Assembly (NCBI RefSeq): GCF_005503625.1
Contig: NZ_SCMX01000043.1
Location: forward strand, 1 to 58,038
Length of the DNA stretch: 58,038 nucleotides
Direction: 5' to 3'
Origin: Cupriavidus sp. 2SB
GTDB lineage: Bacteria; Pseudomonadota; Gammaproteobacteria; Burkholderiales; Burkholderiaceae
Within the stretch, counting starts at the first letter, position 1, and every line of letters begins with the position of its first letter. The notes beneath the pieces were generated by a model. The model saw only the letters and a list, made by a program, of their open reading frames with translations. It was not told the DNA's origin and did not search any database. Made by a program: the position numbers and the translations under genes. Shown here one piece after another: positions 8,854 to 18,307 of this stretch.

Positions 8854-9261
8854 ATGCTTGCCCGCCCCCACCTGCGCTCACTGGTGGCTGGTACCTTGGC
8901 CGTCATCGGCCTGGTTGGCGCGATCGCCACCAGCCACGCACAAGTCGCCTTCTGGCAGCGCGCCGTCGACAATCCGGTGCGCGCGGTTCGCCTTGGCGCC
9001 GATAGCTGGGATGTTGCCGCGGTACGCGCCGAAAATCGGCAGCACGTGCAGCAGCAAATCGACCGCATGGAGCAACGCGCCCGCAACGACGACCGCCTGA
9101 GCGGACGCCCCCCCGAACCCGGCAACCGCGACGAGCGGGCGCGCCAGGCGGGTGGACCGGATCGTAACACCGGCGACAACGGTGCGATGCGCGGCACCGA
9201 CGTTCGCCCCACCAACGTCGGCCCCGGCTGGCAGGCACGCGGACGCGACGGCGGACGCTGA
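8854..9261 (+). CDS. Small exported hypothetical protein
   Basis: I do not recognise a family. The 135-residue product has a clear signal peptide (LRSLVAGTLAVIGLVGAIAT, then SHA before Q), so it is likely periplasmic. The mature part is predicted to be helical and very hydrophilic (RAENRQHVQQQIDRMEQRAR). It ends in a disordered tail rich in Arg, Gly, Asn and Pro. I chose ATG 8854; a TTG at 8842 in the same frame is possible. Codon usage is like the neighbours. The positive, glycine-rich tail may bind nucleic acid or the cell wall, but this is speculation. Confidence 0.7.
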   Translation: MLARPHLRSLVAGTLAVIGLVGAIATSHAQVAFWQRAVDNPVRAVRLGADSWDVAAVRAENRQHVQQQIDRMEQRARNDDRLSGRPPEPGNRDERARQAGGPDRNTGDNGAMRGTDVRPTNVGPGWQARGRDGGR

Positions 9262-9332
9262 CTCCCCCTTCGGCCAGCGCCTGGGTGACGGGGCGTACAA
9301 TGCGGCATCCCTGCCCCATCGCCCCGCTCACG

Positions 9333-9830
9333 ATGCCTGCCGCAAGCCAAGCCCCTGTCGTCGCGCCTCAATCCCCCGCCGGACGTCCGCTCCGAAAATC
9401 CAAGCTCGTCACCGTTGCGCTGGCCTTCCTGCTGGGAAGTGTCGGCTTGCACCGCTTCTATCTGCATGGCCTGGGCGACAAATTCGCCTGGACCCACCTG
9501 CTGGCCATGCTGGCTGGTGCGATTGGCGTCACGTCGATGGCATTGGGCACCGGCAATGCGGCATTGAACTGGACGTTTGCGGTAGCCGGTGGAGCGTCTA
9601 TCGTTGCCGCCTTCCTCACGGCCATCGTGTTCGGACTGCGTCCCGACGAAAAGTGGGATGCCCGCTACAACCCGCACGGCCAACCCACGCGCTCTGGCTG
9701 GCCGGTGATCATTCTCGTGATCCTTTCGCTGATGATCGGCACTGGCCTGTTGATGGCCGGACTGGCGATCAGCTTCCAGACGTTCTTCGAATCCCAGGTG
9801 GAAGCCGCCAAGGCGCTCTCGCAGGAGTAG
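9333..9830 (+). CDS. TM2-domain membrane protein
   Basis: The 165-residue protein carries a TM2 domain: KSKLVTVALAFLLGSVGLHR continuing into FYLHGLGDKFAW, a first helix with the conserved G-x-H-R-F-Y turn. Two or three further hydrophobic segments follow (LLAMLAGAIGVTSMAL, FAVAGGASIVAAFLTAIVF, VIILVILSLMIGTGLLMAGL). TM2 proteins have no single established function in bacteria. I prefer ATG 9333 (MPAAS) because TACAAT at 9296-9301 looks like its -10 box; ATG 9300 and GTG 9285 are also in frame. It lies 71 bases after the exported protein. Confidence 0.8.
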   Translation: MPAASQAPVVAPQSPAGRPLRKSKLVTVALAFLLGSVGLHRFYLHGLGDKFAWTHLLAMLAGAIGVTSMALGTGNAALNWTFAVAGGASIVAAFLTAIVFGLRPDEKWDARYNPHGQPTRSGWPVIILVILSLMIGTGLLMAGLAISFQTFFESQVEAAKALSQE

Positions 9831-9850
9831 CGCACTGCTTCAATTCCCAC

Positions 9851-9870
9851 TGGTTGCAAAGATGCAACCA
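9851..9870. repeat. 8-bp inverted repeat upstream of the adhesin gene
   Basis: TGGTTGCA and TGCAACCA flank a 4-base spacer, starting 20 bases after the TM2 gene stop. Flanking CCCAC (9846-9850) and GTGGG (9879-9883) could extend it. There is no T run, so it may be a weak terminator or an operator. The 281-bp gap (9831-10111) is visibly richer in A and T than its surroundings. Confidence 0.4.
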
Positions 9871-10062
9871 AACGTAAGTGGGGAAATGAAATGTGCGTTT
9901 ACTTCGCCATACTCGCCGATATGGCAAATCGTTCGCTTTTTGTGCTTCATGCAATTCGCACAGTTCGTGGATAGATTCCTGACCATTCAGACATAACAAC
10001 AACAGAGACAACTGCATTGGCACGGCCTTAGGCGCGCGCTGCAGATGGGGGATTGTTCCTTG

Positions 10063-10087
10063 ATATGCCCGGCCTCGCCGGGCATAT
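10063..10087 (+). promoter_or_regulatory. Hairpin in the 5' leader of the adhesin mRNA
   Basis: ATATGCCCGGC (10063-10073) pairs perfectly with GCCGGGCATAT (10077-10087) around a CTC loop. It ends 24 bases before the adhesin ATG, just upstream of the AGGAG ribosome site. Neither side has a T run, so it looks like a structured leader that could control translation or stability rather than a terminator. Confidence 0.5.
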
Positions 10088-10111
10088 GGACCATTCTCGC
10101 CAGGAGCGCGT

Positions 10112-13100
10112 ATGAGCACGCCCGCCGCATTGCAGAACCACGCCAACGTTTCTGTCGCCGCCGGCGCCACCTCCGTGGCTGCCCCGCAAGGCCCCACCAA
10201 CTTCCTGGTTTCCGCGTCGCGCGAAAGCGTGCAGAACTACGCCCGCGAGGGCAACGACCTGCTGGTGTCGTTCAAGGACGGCCACACGCTGCGCATCGAG
10301 GGGTTCTTCGCCAACGGCACACAGACCCACAACCTTGTGTTTGTCCAGGACGATGGCAGCTGGCTGGCTTCGTTCGACCAGGCGATGGTGCCCGGCGGCG
10401 ATCAGATCGCCGACGCGGCGGTGGCCTACACGCCGATCTCGCAGAGCACGTCCACCACCGCCTTGCTGGCGCTGCTGGGTGTGGCCGCTGGTGCGGGCAT
10501 CATCGCCGCCGTGGCTGGCGGCGGCGGGGGCGATAGCGATAGCGGCGGCAACGTGGGCGGTGGTGGTAGCGGCGGCGGCACGGGCACCACGCCCGCCGCG
10601 CCATCCGTCGCGCCCATCGGCAACGTGATCGGCAGCAACGGCTCGCAAGCCACCGACAATGCCGCGCCAACGCTGCAAGGTAGCGGCGCGCCCGCCAACA
10701 GCACGATATCGATCCTGCTCGACGGCCGTCCGCTGGCAACCGTGCGCGCCGATGCCAACGGCAACTGGAGCTACACACTGCCGCAGCAGTTGCCGGATGG
10801 CGCCCACCAGATCGTGATCACGCAGACGGCACCCGATGGCACCACAAGCGCACCCACCGTGATCGATTTCACTGTCGATACGCAAGCGCCTGCCGCCCCG
10901 GTAGTGACCGACGTCAGCGACGATGCCACGCCGGGGACGGGTCCCGTCACCAGCGGGGCCAGCGCGAACGACAGTACGCCGACGCTCACCGGTACGGCCG
11001 AGGCTGGCAGCACCGTACAGATTTTCAACGGCGCCACGTTGATCGGCAGCGTGATGGCCGATGCCAACGGCAACTGGTCGTTCACGCCTGGCACCGCCCT
11101 GCCCGACGGCAGCTACACGTTCACGGCCACGGCCACCGATGCCGCCGGCAATACCGGCGTGGCGAGCGCGCCGTTCACGCTCGTCATCGACACCGCACCG
11201 CCAGCCGCGCCCACGGTTACGCAAAGCAATGCGCAAGGACTCGCCGGCACGGCCGAAGCGGGCAGCCTGATCTCGATCGATCTCGATGGCGACGGCACGG
11301 CCGATGCCACCGTCACCGCCGATGGCGCGGGCAACTGGCGCTACGTGCCCTCGCCCGCCTTGCCCGATGGCACGACGATCACCGTGATCGCCACGGATGT
11401 GGCGGGCAATGCCAGCGCGCCCGTAGCGGCCACCGTCGACAGCACGGTGCCCGATGCGCCCGATCTCGACAGCGTGACCGATGACCGGGCGCCCGTGACA
11501 GGTACGCTGGCCAGCGGGGACACCACGAACGATGCCACGCCCACCCTGTCCGGCAGGGCCGAGGCCAACAGCCTCGTCACGATCTACGACGGCACTGCCG
11601 TGCTCGGTACTGTGGTCGCGGATGGCGATGGCAACTGGCAGTTCACGCCCACTGCGTCGCTGTCCGAAGGCTCGCACGTGCTGACCGTCACGGTGACCGA
11701 TGCAGCAGGTAACACCAGCGCCGCCACGGCACCGTTCTCGTTGACCGTCGATACCTTGCCGCCCGGCACACCCACGGTATCGCCCAGCAATGGCGCGGTC
11801 CTGTCCGGCACGGCCGATGCGGGCAGCACCGTCCTGATCGATCTCGACGGCGACGGCACCGCCGACGCCAGCGTCGAGGCCGATACCAGCGGGCACTGGT
11901 CCTATGCACCGGACACGCCGCCGGGCAACGGCGCGGTGGTGACCGTCACCGCCACCGATGCGGCGGGCAACGCGAGCCCATCCGCATCGACCACGATCGA
12001 TACCAGCATCGTCGACACCACGCCGCCCACCACGCCAACCATCGCGCCGACCGCGGGCACAACACTGTCCGGCACTGCGGAAGCCGGCAGCACCGTCAAC
12101 CTGGACCTGAACAACGACGGCACGGTCGATACCACCGTCGAGGCCGACGACGAAGGCAACTGGACCTACACGCCGGTCCCACCCATTGACGATGGCGTCA
12201 CCGTCAGCGTGACCGCCACAGACAGCGCCGGCAACACGAGCCAGCCGGCGACGGCCATCGTCGATGCCAGCGCACCGCCCACGCCTGCCATCGGCACCGT
12301 CACTGACAACGCATCGCCCATCACAGGTCCGCTGACAACGGGTGGGAGCACCAATGACACTACGCCCACGTTCGCGGGCACCGCGGAGCCTGGCAGCACC
12401 ATCACCCTTACTGACACCGTCAGCGGCAACGTGCTCGGCACTACGACCGTCGATGGTGACGGCAACTGGACATTCACGCCGCCCAGCGCCCTGCCACCCG
12501 GCGCGTATGCAATCGAAGCCATCGCGACCGACGCCGTTGGCAATGCCAGCGGCCCGAGCACGGCGTTCGAACTCGTCATCGACACCTCGCCACCCGCAGG
12601 CCCTGCCATCGGCACGGTCACCGACAACGCCGATCCCGGCACGGGACCATTGCTGAACGGCGGCATCACCAACGACACCACACCCGCATTCAGCGGCAAC
12701 ACCCAGCCGGGCAGCACGGTCAATCTTTACAGCGGCACCACGCTGCTGGGCACGGGGGTGGCGGACGAGAACGGCAACTGGACCATTTCGCCATCGCCGG
12801 CACTGGTCGACGGCAGCTACACGGTCACGGCCGTCGCGACCGATCCGGCCGGCAACACCAGCATTCCCGGCGCGGCCTTCACGCTGACCGTCGACGCCAC
12901 GCCGCCCGCTGCGCCCACCATCGTCACCAGCAACGGCACCACATTGAGCGGCACGGCGGAAGCCAACAGCACGATCGACATCGACCTCGACGGCGATGGC
13001 ACCGCCGATGCCACGGTCACCGCCAACGACGATGGCGAATGGACCTACACGCCCCTGCCCACGCTCGGCGATGGGGCCGTGGTCAGCGTGACCGCCACCG

Positions 13101-16100
13101 ATGCCGCGGGCAACGCCAGCGAACCGGCCACGATCACCATCGACGGCGCCGCGCCCGATGCGCCATCCATCGATGCGGCCACCGACGACACGACCCCTGC
13201 GACAGGCGCCCTGGCCAGCGGCGACAGCACCAACGACACCACGCCGCTGCTGAGCGGCACGGCCGAACCGGGCAGCATCGTCGAGATCTCCAATGGCAGT
13301 GCCGTGCTTGGCACAGCCACGGCAGACGAAGACGGCAACTGGACCTTCACGCCCACGGTGCCGCTGACCGACGGCGTCTATACGCTGACCGCCACGGCCA
13401 CCGATGCAGCCGGCAACACCGGGGCCGCCAGTCCCGCGTTCACGCTGACCGTCGATACCGCGCCACCCGACGCGCCCAATGTCACCGGCAGCAACGGGAC
13501 CGCGCTGACGGGCACGGCAGAGGCCAACAGCGTGATCGGCATCGATCTCGACGGCGATGGTGCCGCGGACGCAACCGTTACCGCCGACAACAACGGCACG
13601 TGGACCTACACCCCCTTACCCGTGCTGCCGGACGGCGCCGTACTCGGCGTGACGGCTACCGATGCCGCAGGCAACACCAGCGCCGTCGCAGCGGTCACGA
13701 TCGATGCCGCAGCGCCCGCCGCACCTGTCATCGTGTCCGCCACCGATAACGCGACGCCGCTCACCACGCCAGTACTCGACGGCGGCAGCACCAACGACAC
13801 CACGCCTACGCTGACCGGCACCGCCGAACCCAACAGCACCATCAACCTCTACAGCGGGGGGGCACTGCTGGGCACCGTGGATGCCGATGCCGACGGCAAC
13901 TGGTCGTTCACGCCAGATCCGGCGCTGGTCGACGACACCTACATCGTCACGGCCACCGCCACCGATGCCGTGGGCAACACCGGTCCGGACAGCGCCCCCT
14001 TCACCCTTACCGTGGACACCGCGCCCCCCGCCACGCCGATCATCGACATCCGCAGCGGCACTGCGCTGGTTGGCACCGCCGAAGCAGGCAGCACGCTCAA
14101 CATCGATCTGGATGGCGATAGCGAGGCCGATGCCACCGTCACCGCCGATGCTGACGGCAACTGGACCTACGCACCTGCGGGTGGCCTGGCCAACGGGCTG
14201 GCGGTGTCGGTGACTGCGAGCGATGCCGCAGGCAACACCAGCGGTCCGGCCACGGCCACCATCGATGCCGCCGCGCCGCTGCCGCCCGTGATCGTCACGG
14301 TAACCGACGACAACCCGCCCGCCACCAGCACGCTGTCGAGCGGCGCGAGCACCAACGACGATACGCCCACCCTGGCCGGCACCGCCGAGCCCAACAGCGT
14401 GATCAACGTCTACGACGGCACCACGTTGCTGGGTACCGTCACCGCCGCCAGTGGCACCGGGGCGTGGACCTTCACGCCCGACGGGCTCGACGATGGCAGC
14501 TACACGTTCACCGTCACCGCCACTGACGCGGCCGGGAATACCAGCACGGCCAGCGCACCGTTCACGCTCACGGTGGATACCGTAGTGCCCGATGCGCCGT
14601 CGATCCTCAGCGTCACCAAGGACAGCGCGGGGCCGGGTGTGCCGGTGGTGCCGGGCGGCGAGACCAACGACGCCACACCGTTGATCGCCGGCGTGGCCGA
14701 GCCCTTCTCGAACATCGCCTTGTACAACGACGGCACGTTAATCGGCAGCACCGTCGCCGACGAGAACGGCAACTGGCAGATCTCTCCCGCCACGCTGCCC
14801 GACGACACCTATACGCTGACGGCCATCGCCACCGATGCGGCAGGCAACAGCAGCGACGCAAGCGCATCGTTCACGTTCACCATCGACACCGCCCCCCCCG
14901 CCGCGCCGGACATCCTGCCCAGCGACGGCACGTCGCTCACCGGCACGGCCGAGCCAGGCAGCCTCGTCAACATCGACATCGGCAACAACGGCAGCATCGA
15001 CGCCACCGTGGGCACCGACGCAAGCGGCAACTGGTCCTACATGCCGGCCTCACCGCTGGGCGATGGCGTGGTGGTCTCGGTGACCGCCACCGACGGCGCC
15101 GGCAACACGGGCGCAGCCGACAGCACCACGGTCGACATCGACCTCAACGACGTCACGCCACCTGCCGTGCCCACCGTCAATGCCAGCAACGGCACCGTAC
15201 TGACCGGCACGGCGGAAGCTGGCAGCACCGTGAACCTCGATCTCGACGGCAACGGCACGCCCGATACCGCCGTCACCGCCACTGCCGGCGGCGTGTGGAC
15301 CTACACGCCGCCCACGCGACTGCCCGATGGCACAACCGTCAACGTGTCGGCCACCGATTCGGCAGGTAACACCAGCGGCAATGCCACCGTGACGATAGAC
15401 GGCGTGGCGCCGATTGCACCGGTTATCGCCAACCTGACCGACAACACCCTGCCGCTGGCCGGCACCGTGCTGACCGGCGGCAGCACCAACGACACCACGC
15501 CCACGCTCTCGGGCACGGCCGAGCCTGGCAGCACCGTCAGCCTGTTCAGCGGCACCACGCTGCTGGGCACGGTGGCGGCCGATGGTCTCGGGAACTGGAG
15601 CTTCACTGCCGCCACGCTGACCGATGGCGGATACACCGTCACGGCCACCGCCACCGATGCCGTGGGGAACACCAGCGCGCCATCCACGGCATTCAGCTTT
15701 ACGGTCGATACCGTGGCGCCGGTCTTGCCGACGATTGCCGCCACCAACGGCACCACACTGACGGGCAGCGCAGAGGCCAACAGCACTGTCGGCATCGACT
15801 ACACCGGCGATGGCGTGATCGATGTCACCGTCAACGCGAACGGCGCAGGCGTCTGGACGTACACGCCTGCAACGCCATTGGCCAACGGCATTGTCGTGAG
15901 TGCCACCGCCACTGACGCCGCCGGCAATACCAGCGCCGCCGCGAATGTCACCGTGGATGCCGCCGCGCCCGCCACGCCGGTGCTGCTATCGGTTACCGAC
16001 GATGTGGCCCCCGTAGCCGGCACGCTCATCAGCGGCGCAGCCACCAACGACACCACGCCGACGCTGGCCGGCACGGCCGAGGCCGGCGCCACTATCACCG

Positions 16101-18226
16101 TCTTCGACGGCCTCACCCTGCTCGGCACGGCCACTGCCGATATCAACGGCAACTGGCAGTTCACGTCTCCGGCGCTGACCAACGGCCCCCATGCGCTGAC
16201 GCTGACCGCCACCGATGCCGTCGGCAATACGAGCACCGCCACGACAGCGTTCAACCTGACCGTCGATACGAATGCGCCCCTCACGCCGGTCATCACACGC
16301 AGCAGCGGTGTAGCGCTGAGCGGCACCGCCGAAGCAGGCAGCACGGTGAACCTCGACCTCAATGGCGATGGCACGGCCGACGCTCGCGTGACGGCCGACA
16401 CGGGCGGCAACTGGACTTTCGCGCCTTCGCCCGCACTGACCAACGGCATCACGATCAGCGTCACGTCCACCGACGCAGCCGGAAACACCAGCCTGGCTGC
16501 CACTGCCACGGTAGATGCCCTGGCGCCTGCCGCACCAGTAATCACCACCGTCACGGACAACGTCTCGCCCGTGACCGGCACGCTGGTCAACGGCGGCAAC
16601 ACCAACGACACCACACCGACACTGGCCGGCACGGCCGAGGCCAACAGCCTGGTCTCGGTCTACAACGGCTCCGCGCTGCTGGGCACCGTGCGCGCCGATG
16701 GCAGCGGCAACTGGAGCTTCACCACGGCGATCCTGGCCGATGCCACCTATGCGCTGGCCGTCACCGCCACCGATGCAGCGGGCAACGTCAGTGCGCCAAG
16801 TCCCACGTTCACCGTGACCGTCGACACCATCGCGCCGACCGTCACCGCCACAATCTCGACGCTGACCGACGATACCGGCGCCGTGGGCGACTGGGTCACC
16901 GGCGATCATTCGCCCATCGTTGGCGGCACGCTGAGCGGCGCGCTGGGCGCGGGTGAAACCTTGCAGGTCAGCCTCGATGGCGGCACGACCTGGACCAATG
17001 CCGTAGTCAGCGGCACAAGCTGGCAGTGGTATGCGCCGGGCCAACTCACGGATGGCGCCCACTCGGTCAGCACGCGCGTGGTAGATGCCGCCGGCAATCT
17101 CGGCACCGCATCCACGCAGGCGTTCTCCATCGTCACGAACGTGGCCCCGCAGGTGACCGTGCGCGATGCGGGTGGACTGTTGGGCATCGCCGATGCCAAC
17201 CTGCTCGGCCTGATCGAACTCGGGCAGCAGCAGTTCTTCGCGGCGAGCGACTACAACAACAACATCCAGCAGGTGCGCATCTCGTTCGGCGGCGTGCTGG
17301 ACCTGCTGGCGCTGCAGCAACTGAACGCGAATGCGGCGCTGGCCGCCGAACTGGGCCTGCGCTTCCAGGTGGTCAATGACCCTGGTCTGCTCGGAATCGG
17401 TGCCTCATCGGTGATGACGATCACGTCGCTGAATGGCGGTACGATCGACAACCTGCATCTGAACGAATTCCTCGGCTCCGTCACGCTGTCGAACGGCCTG
17501 CTCGGCATCAATGTCGGCCTGCTGAATTCACTACAGATCACCGCCACCGATTCCACTGGCCTCAGTGCCACCAGCAGTGCGGCGCAACTGCTCAGTGCCG
17601 GCGTGCTGACCAACCTGCTCGGCGGCACGCAGCCCTCGGCCATCGTCGAAGGAACCGCCACCGGCAACACCCTGAATGGATCTGCAGGCGACGACCGGCT
17701 CTACGGCTACGGCGGGGATGACACGCTCAACGGGCTGGGCGGCAACGATCTGCTGCGCGGCGGCACAGGCAACGACGCGCTCAACGGCGGCGCAGGCAAC
17801 GACCTGTTGATCGGGGGCGCCGGCAACGACACGCTGACCGGCGGCACAGGCGGCGACGTGTTCCTCTGGGAGGTCTTCGACAACACCAACGGCACCGGCG
17901 GCAATGGCACGGACACGATCACGGATTTCAACGTCGGGACCAGCCCGAACCAGACCGGCCTGGACCGCCTGGATGTCTCCGCGCTGCTGATCGGCTACCA
18001 GTCCGACGCGGATGGCCCCGCGCACTACGTCAATGGCGTGGCGACCATCGACCAGGGCGACCTGATCCGCAACTACCTGTCGGTCACCAACGTCAATGGC
18101 AACACCGTCGTGTCGATAGACCGCGACGGCGCGGGCGGGGCGTTCGGCTCGCAAACGCTGGTCACGCTGAACAACGTCACCACGAACCTGGAGACCCTGC
18201 TCGCCAATCATCAGATCCTTGTGTGA
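10112..18226 (+). CDS. Giant type I-secreted Ig-repeat/RTX adhesin (BapA/LapA-like)
   Basis: This 2704-residue protein has the layout of a biofilm adhesin. Residues about 28-110 are a BapA-prefix-like domain (NFLVSASRESVQNYAREGND). A hydrophobic Ala/Gly segment follows (TALLALLGVAAGAGIIAAVA), then a glycine linker to about residue 160. Residues about 165-2340 are 23 Ig-like modules. About 180 residues of non-repeat sequence lead to seven RTX nonapeptides (2523-2585) and a C-terminal secretion signal resembling the VCA0849-type T1SS target domain. No Sec signal peptide is present, in keeping with one-step export by the TolC-ABC-HlyD genes just downstream. ATG 10112 follows a clear AGGAG. The likely role is attachment or biofilm, anchored at the surface by the N-terminus. 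Family recognition is strong; the target is unknown. Confidence 0.93.
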   Translation: MSTPAALQNHANVSVAAGATSVAAPQGPTNFLVSASRESVQNYAREGNDLLVSFKDGHTLRIEGFFANGTQTHNLVFVQDDGSWLASFDQAMVPGGDQIADAAVAYTPISQSTSTTALLALLGVAAGAGIIAAVAGGGGGDSDSGGNVGGGGSGGGTGTTPAAPSVAPIGNVIGSNGSQATDNAAPTLQGSGAPANSTISILLDGRPLATVRADANGNWSYTLPQQLPDGAHQIVITQTAPDGTTSAPTVIDFTVDTQAPAAPVVTDVSDDATPGTGPVTSGASANDSTPTLTGTAEAGSTVQIFNGATLIGSVMADANGNWSFTPGTALPDGSYTFTATATDAAGNTGVASAPFTLVIDTAPPAAPTVTQSNAQGLAGTAEAGSLISIDLDGDGTADATVTADGAGNWRYVPSPALPDGTTITVIATDVAGNASAPVAATVDSTVPDAPDLDSVTDDRAPVTGTLASGDTTNDATPTLSGRAEANSLVTIYDGTAVLGTVVADGDGNWQFTPTASLSEGSHVLTVTVTDAAGNTSAATAPFSLTVDTLPPGTPTVSPSNGAVLSGTADAGSTVLIDLDGDGTADASVEADTSGHWSYAPDTPPGNGAVVTVTATDAAGNASPSASTTIDTSIVDTTPPTTPTIAPTAGTTLSGTAEAGSTVNLDLNNDGTVDTTVEADDEGNWTYTPVPPIDDGVTVSVTATDSAGNTSQPATAIVDASAPPTPAIGTVTDNASPITGPLTTGGSTNDTTPTFAGTAEPGSTITLTDTVSGNVLGTTTVDGDGNWTFTPPSALPPGAYAIEAIATDAVGNASGPSTAFELVIDTSPPAGPAIGTVTDNADPGTGPLLNGGITNDTTPAFSGNTQPGSTVNLYSGTTLLGTGVADENGNWTISPSPALVDGSYTVTAVATDPAGNTSIPGAAFTLTVDATPPAAPTIVTSNGTTLSGTAEANSTIDIDLDGDGTADATVTANDDGEWTYTPLPTLGDGAVVSVTATDAAGNASEPATITIDGAAPDAPSIDAATDDTTPATGALASGDSTNDTTPLLSGTAEPGSIVEISNGSAVLGTATADEDGNWTFTPTVPLTDGVYTLTATATDAAGNTGAASPAFTLTVDTAPPDAPNVTGSNGTALTGTAEANSVIGIDLDGDGAADATVTADNNGTWTYTPLPVLPDGAVLGVTATDAAGNTSAVAAVTIDAAAPAAPVIVSATDNATPLTTPVLDGGSTNDTTPTLTGTAEPNSTINLYSGGALLGTVDADADGNWSFTPDPALVDDTYIVTATATDAVGNTGPDSAPFTLTVDTAPPATPIIDIRSGTALVGTAEAGSTLNIDLDGDSEADATVTADADGNWTYAPAGGLANGLAVSVTASDAAGNTSGPATATIDAAAPLPPVIVTVTDDNPPATSTLSSGASTNDDTPTLAGTAEPNSVINVYDGTTLLGTVTAASGTGAWTFTPDGLDDGSYTFTVTATDAAGNTSTASAPFTLTVDTVVPDAPSILSVTKDSAGPGVPVVPGGETNDATPLIAGVAEPFSNIALYNDGTLIGSTVADENGNWQISPATLPDDTYTLTAIATDAAGNSSDASASFTFTIDTAPPAAPDILPSDGTSLTGTAEPGSLVNIDIGNNGSIDATVGTDASGNWSYMPASPLGDGVVVSVTATDGAGNTGAADSTTVDIDLNDVTPPAVPTVNASNGTVLTGTAEAGSTVNLDLDGNGTPDTAVTATAGGVWTYTPPTRLPDGTTVNVSATDSAGNTSGNATVTIDGVAPIAPVIANLTDNTLPLAGTVLTGGSTNDTTPTLSGTAEPGSTVSLFSGTTLLGTVAADGLGNWSFTAATLTDGGYTVTATATDAVGNTSAPSTAFSFTVDTVAPVLPTIAATNGTTLTGSAEANSTVGIDYTGDGVIDVTVNANGAGVWTYTPATPLANGIVVSATATDAAGNTSAAANVTVDAAAPATPVLLSVTDDVAPVAGTLISGAATNDTTPTLAGTAEAGATITVFDGLTLLGTATADINGNWQFTSPALTNGPHALTLTATDAVGNTSTATTAFNLTVDTNAPLTPVITRSSGVALSGTAEAGSTVNLDLNGDGTADARVTADTGGNWTFAPSPALTNGITISVTSTDAAGNTSLAATATVDALAPAAPVITTVTDNVSPVTGTLVNGGNTNDTTPTLAGTAEANSLVSVYNGSALLGTVRADGSGNWSFTTAILADATYALAVTATDAAGNVSAPSPTFTVTVDTIAPTVTATISTLTDDTGAVGDWVTGDHSPIVGGTLSGALGAGETLQVSLDGGTTWTNAVVSGTSWQWYAPGQLTDGAHSVSTRVVDAAGNLGTASTQAFSIVTNVAPQVTVRDAGGLLGIADANLLGLIELGQQQFFAASDYNNNIQQVRISFGGVLDLLALQQLNANAALAAELGLRFQVVNDPGLLGIGASSVMTITSLNGGTIDNLHLNEFLGSVTLSNGLLGINVGLLNSLQITATDSTGLSATSSAAQLLSAGVLTNLLGGTQPSAIVEGTATGNTLNGSAGDDRLYGYGGDDTLNGLGGNDLLRGGTGNDALNGGAGNDLLIGGAGNDTLTGGTGGDVFLWEVFDNTNGTGGNGTDTITDFNVGTSPNQTGLDRLDVSALLIGYQSDADGPAHYVNGVATIDQGDLIRNYLSVTNVNGNTVVSIDRDGAGGAFGSQTLVTLNNVTTNLETLLANHQILV
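10600..17130 (+). repeat. Tandem Ig-like modules of two alternating lengths
   Basis: Two module types can be read. The long type L (about 103 residues, 309 bp) has the core TNDTTPTLSGTAEPGSTV, then GNWSFTP, TATATDAAGNTS and a VDT-PP-AP link. The short type S (about 83 residues, 249 bp) begins SNGTTLSGTAEAGSTV and carries a D-x-D-G-D-G-x-x-D loop. The order I read is L L S L S S L L S L S L S L L S S L S L S L plus a variant last module: 13 L-type and 10 S-type. A typical L-S unit is 558 bp. Confidence 0.88.
17678..17866 (+). repeat. Seven RTX nonapeptide repeats
   Basis: Seven consecutive 27-base units encode GSAGDDRLY, GYGGDDTLN, GLGGNDLLR, GGTGNDALN, GGAGNDLLI, GGAGNDTLT and GGTGGDVFL. This is the GGxGxDxUx calcium-binding beta-roll typical of type I secretion substrates, which folds outside the cell when calcium is met. 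Confidence 0.93.
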
Positions 18227-18307
18227 GAAACGCCCAGCCATCGACACCAACTTCATCGGGGACGCCGCCGATTGCCGACACATGCTCATGACCCGGATGC
18301 ACCACCC

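Noticed and set aside
10028..11896. A long minus-strand reading frame (over 600 codons) across the first adhesin modules
   Set aside because: It is the antisense of highly repetitive GC-rich codons; its product is an Arg/Gly/Ala-rich string without domain features, and the plus-strand adhesin is unmistakable.
10600..17130. Repeat array considered as CRISPR or satellite DNA
   Set aside because: The repeats are long, in frame, degenerate at the DNA level and conserved at the protein level, which marks protein domain modules.
15986..17320. A minus-strand frame of over 440 codons across the last Ig modules
   Set aside because: Same reason: third-position GC bias in the repeats keeps the opposite strand open, with no ribosome site or family signal.
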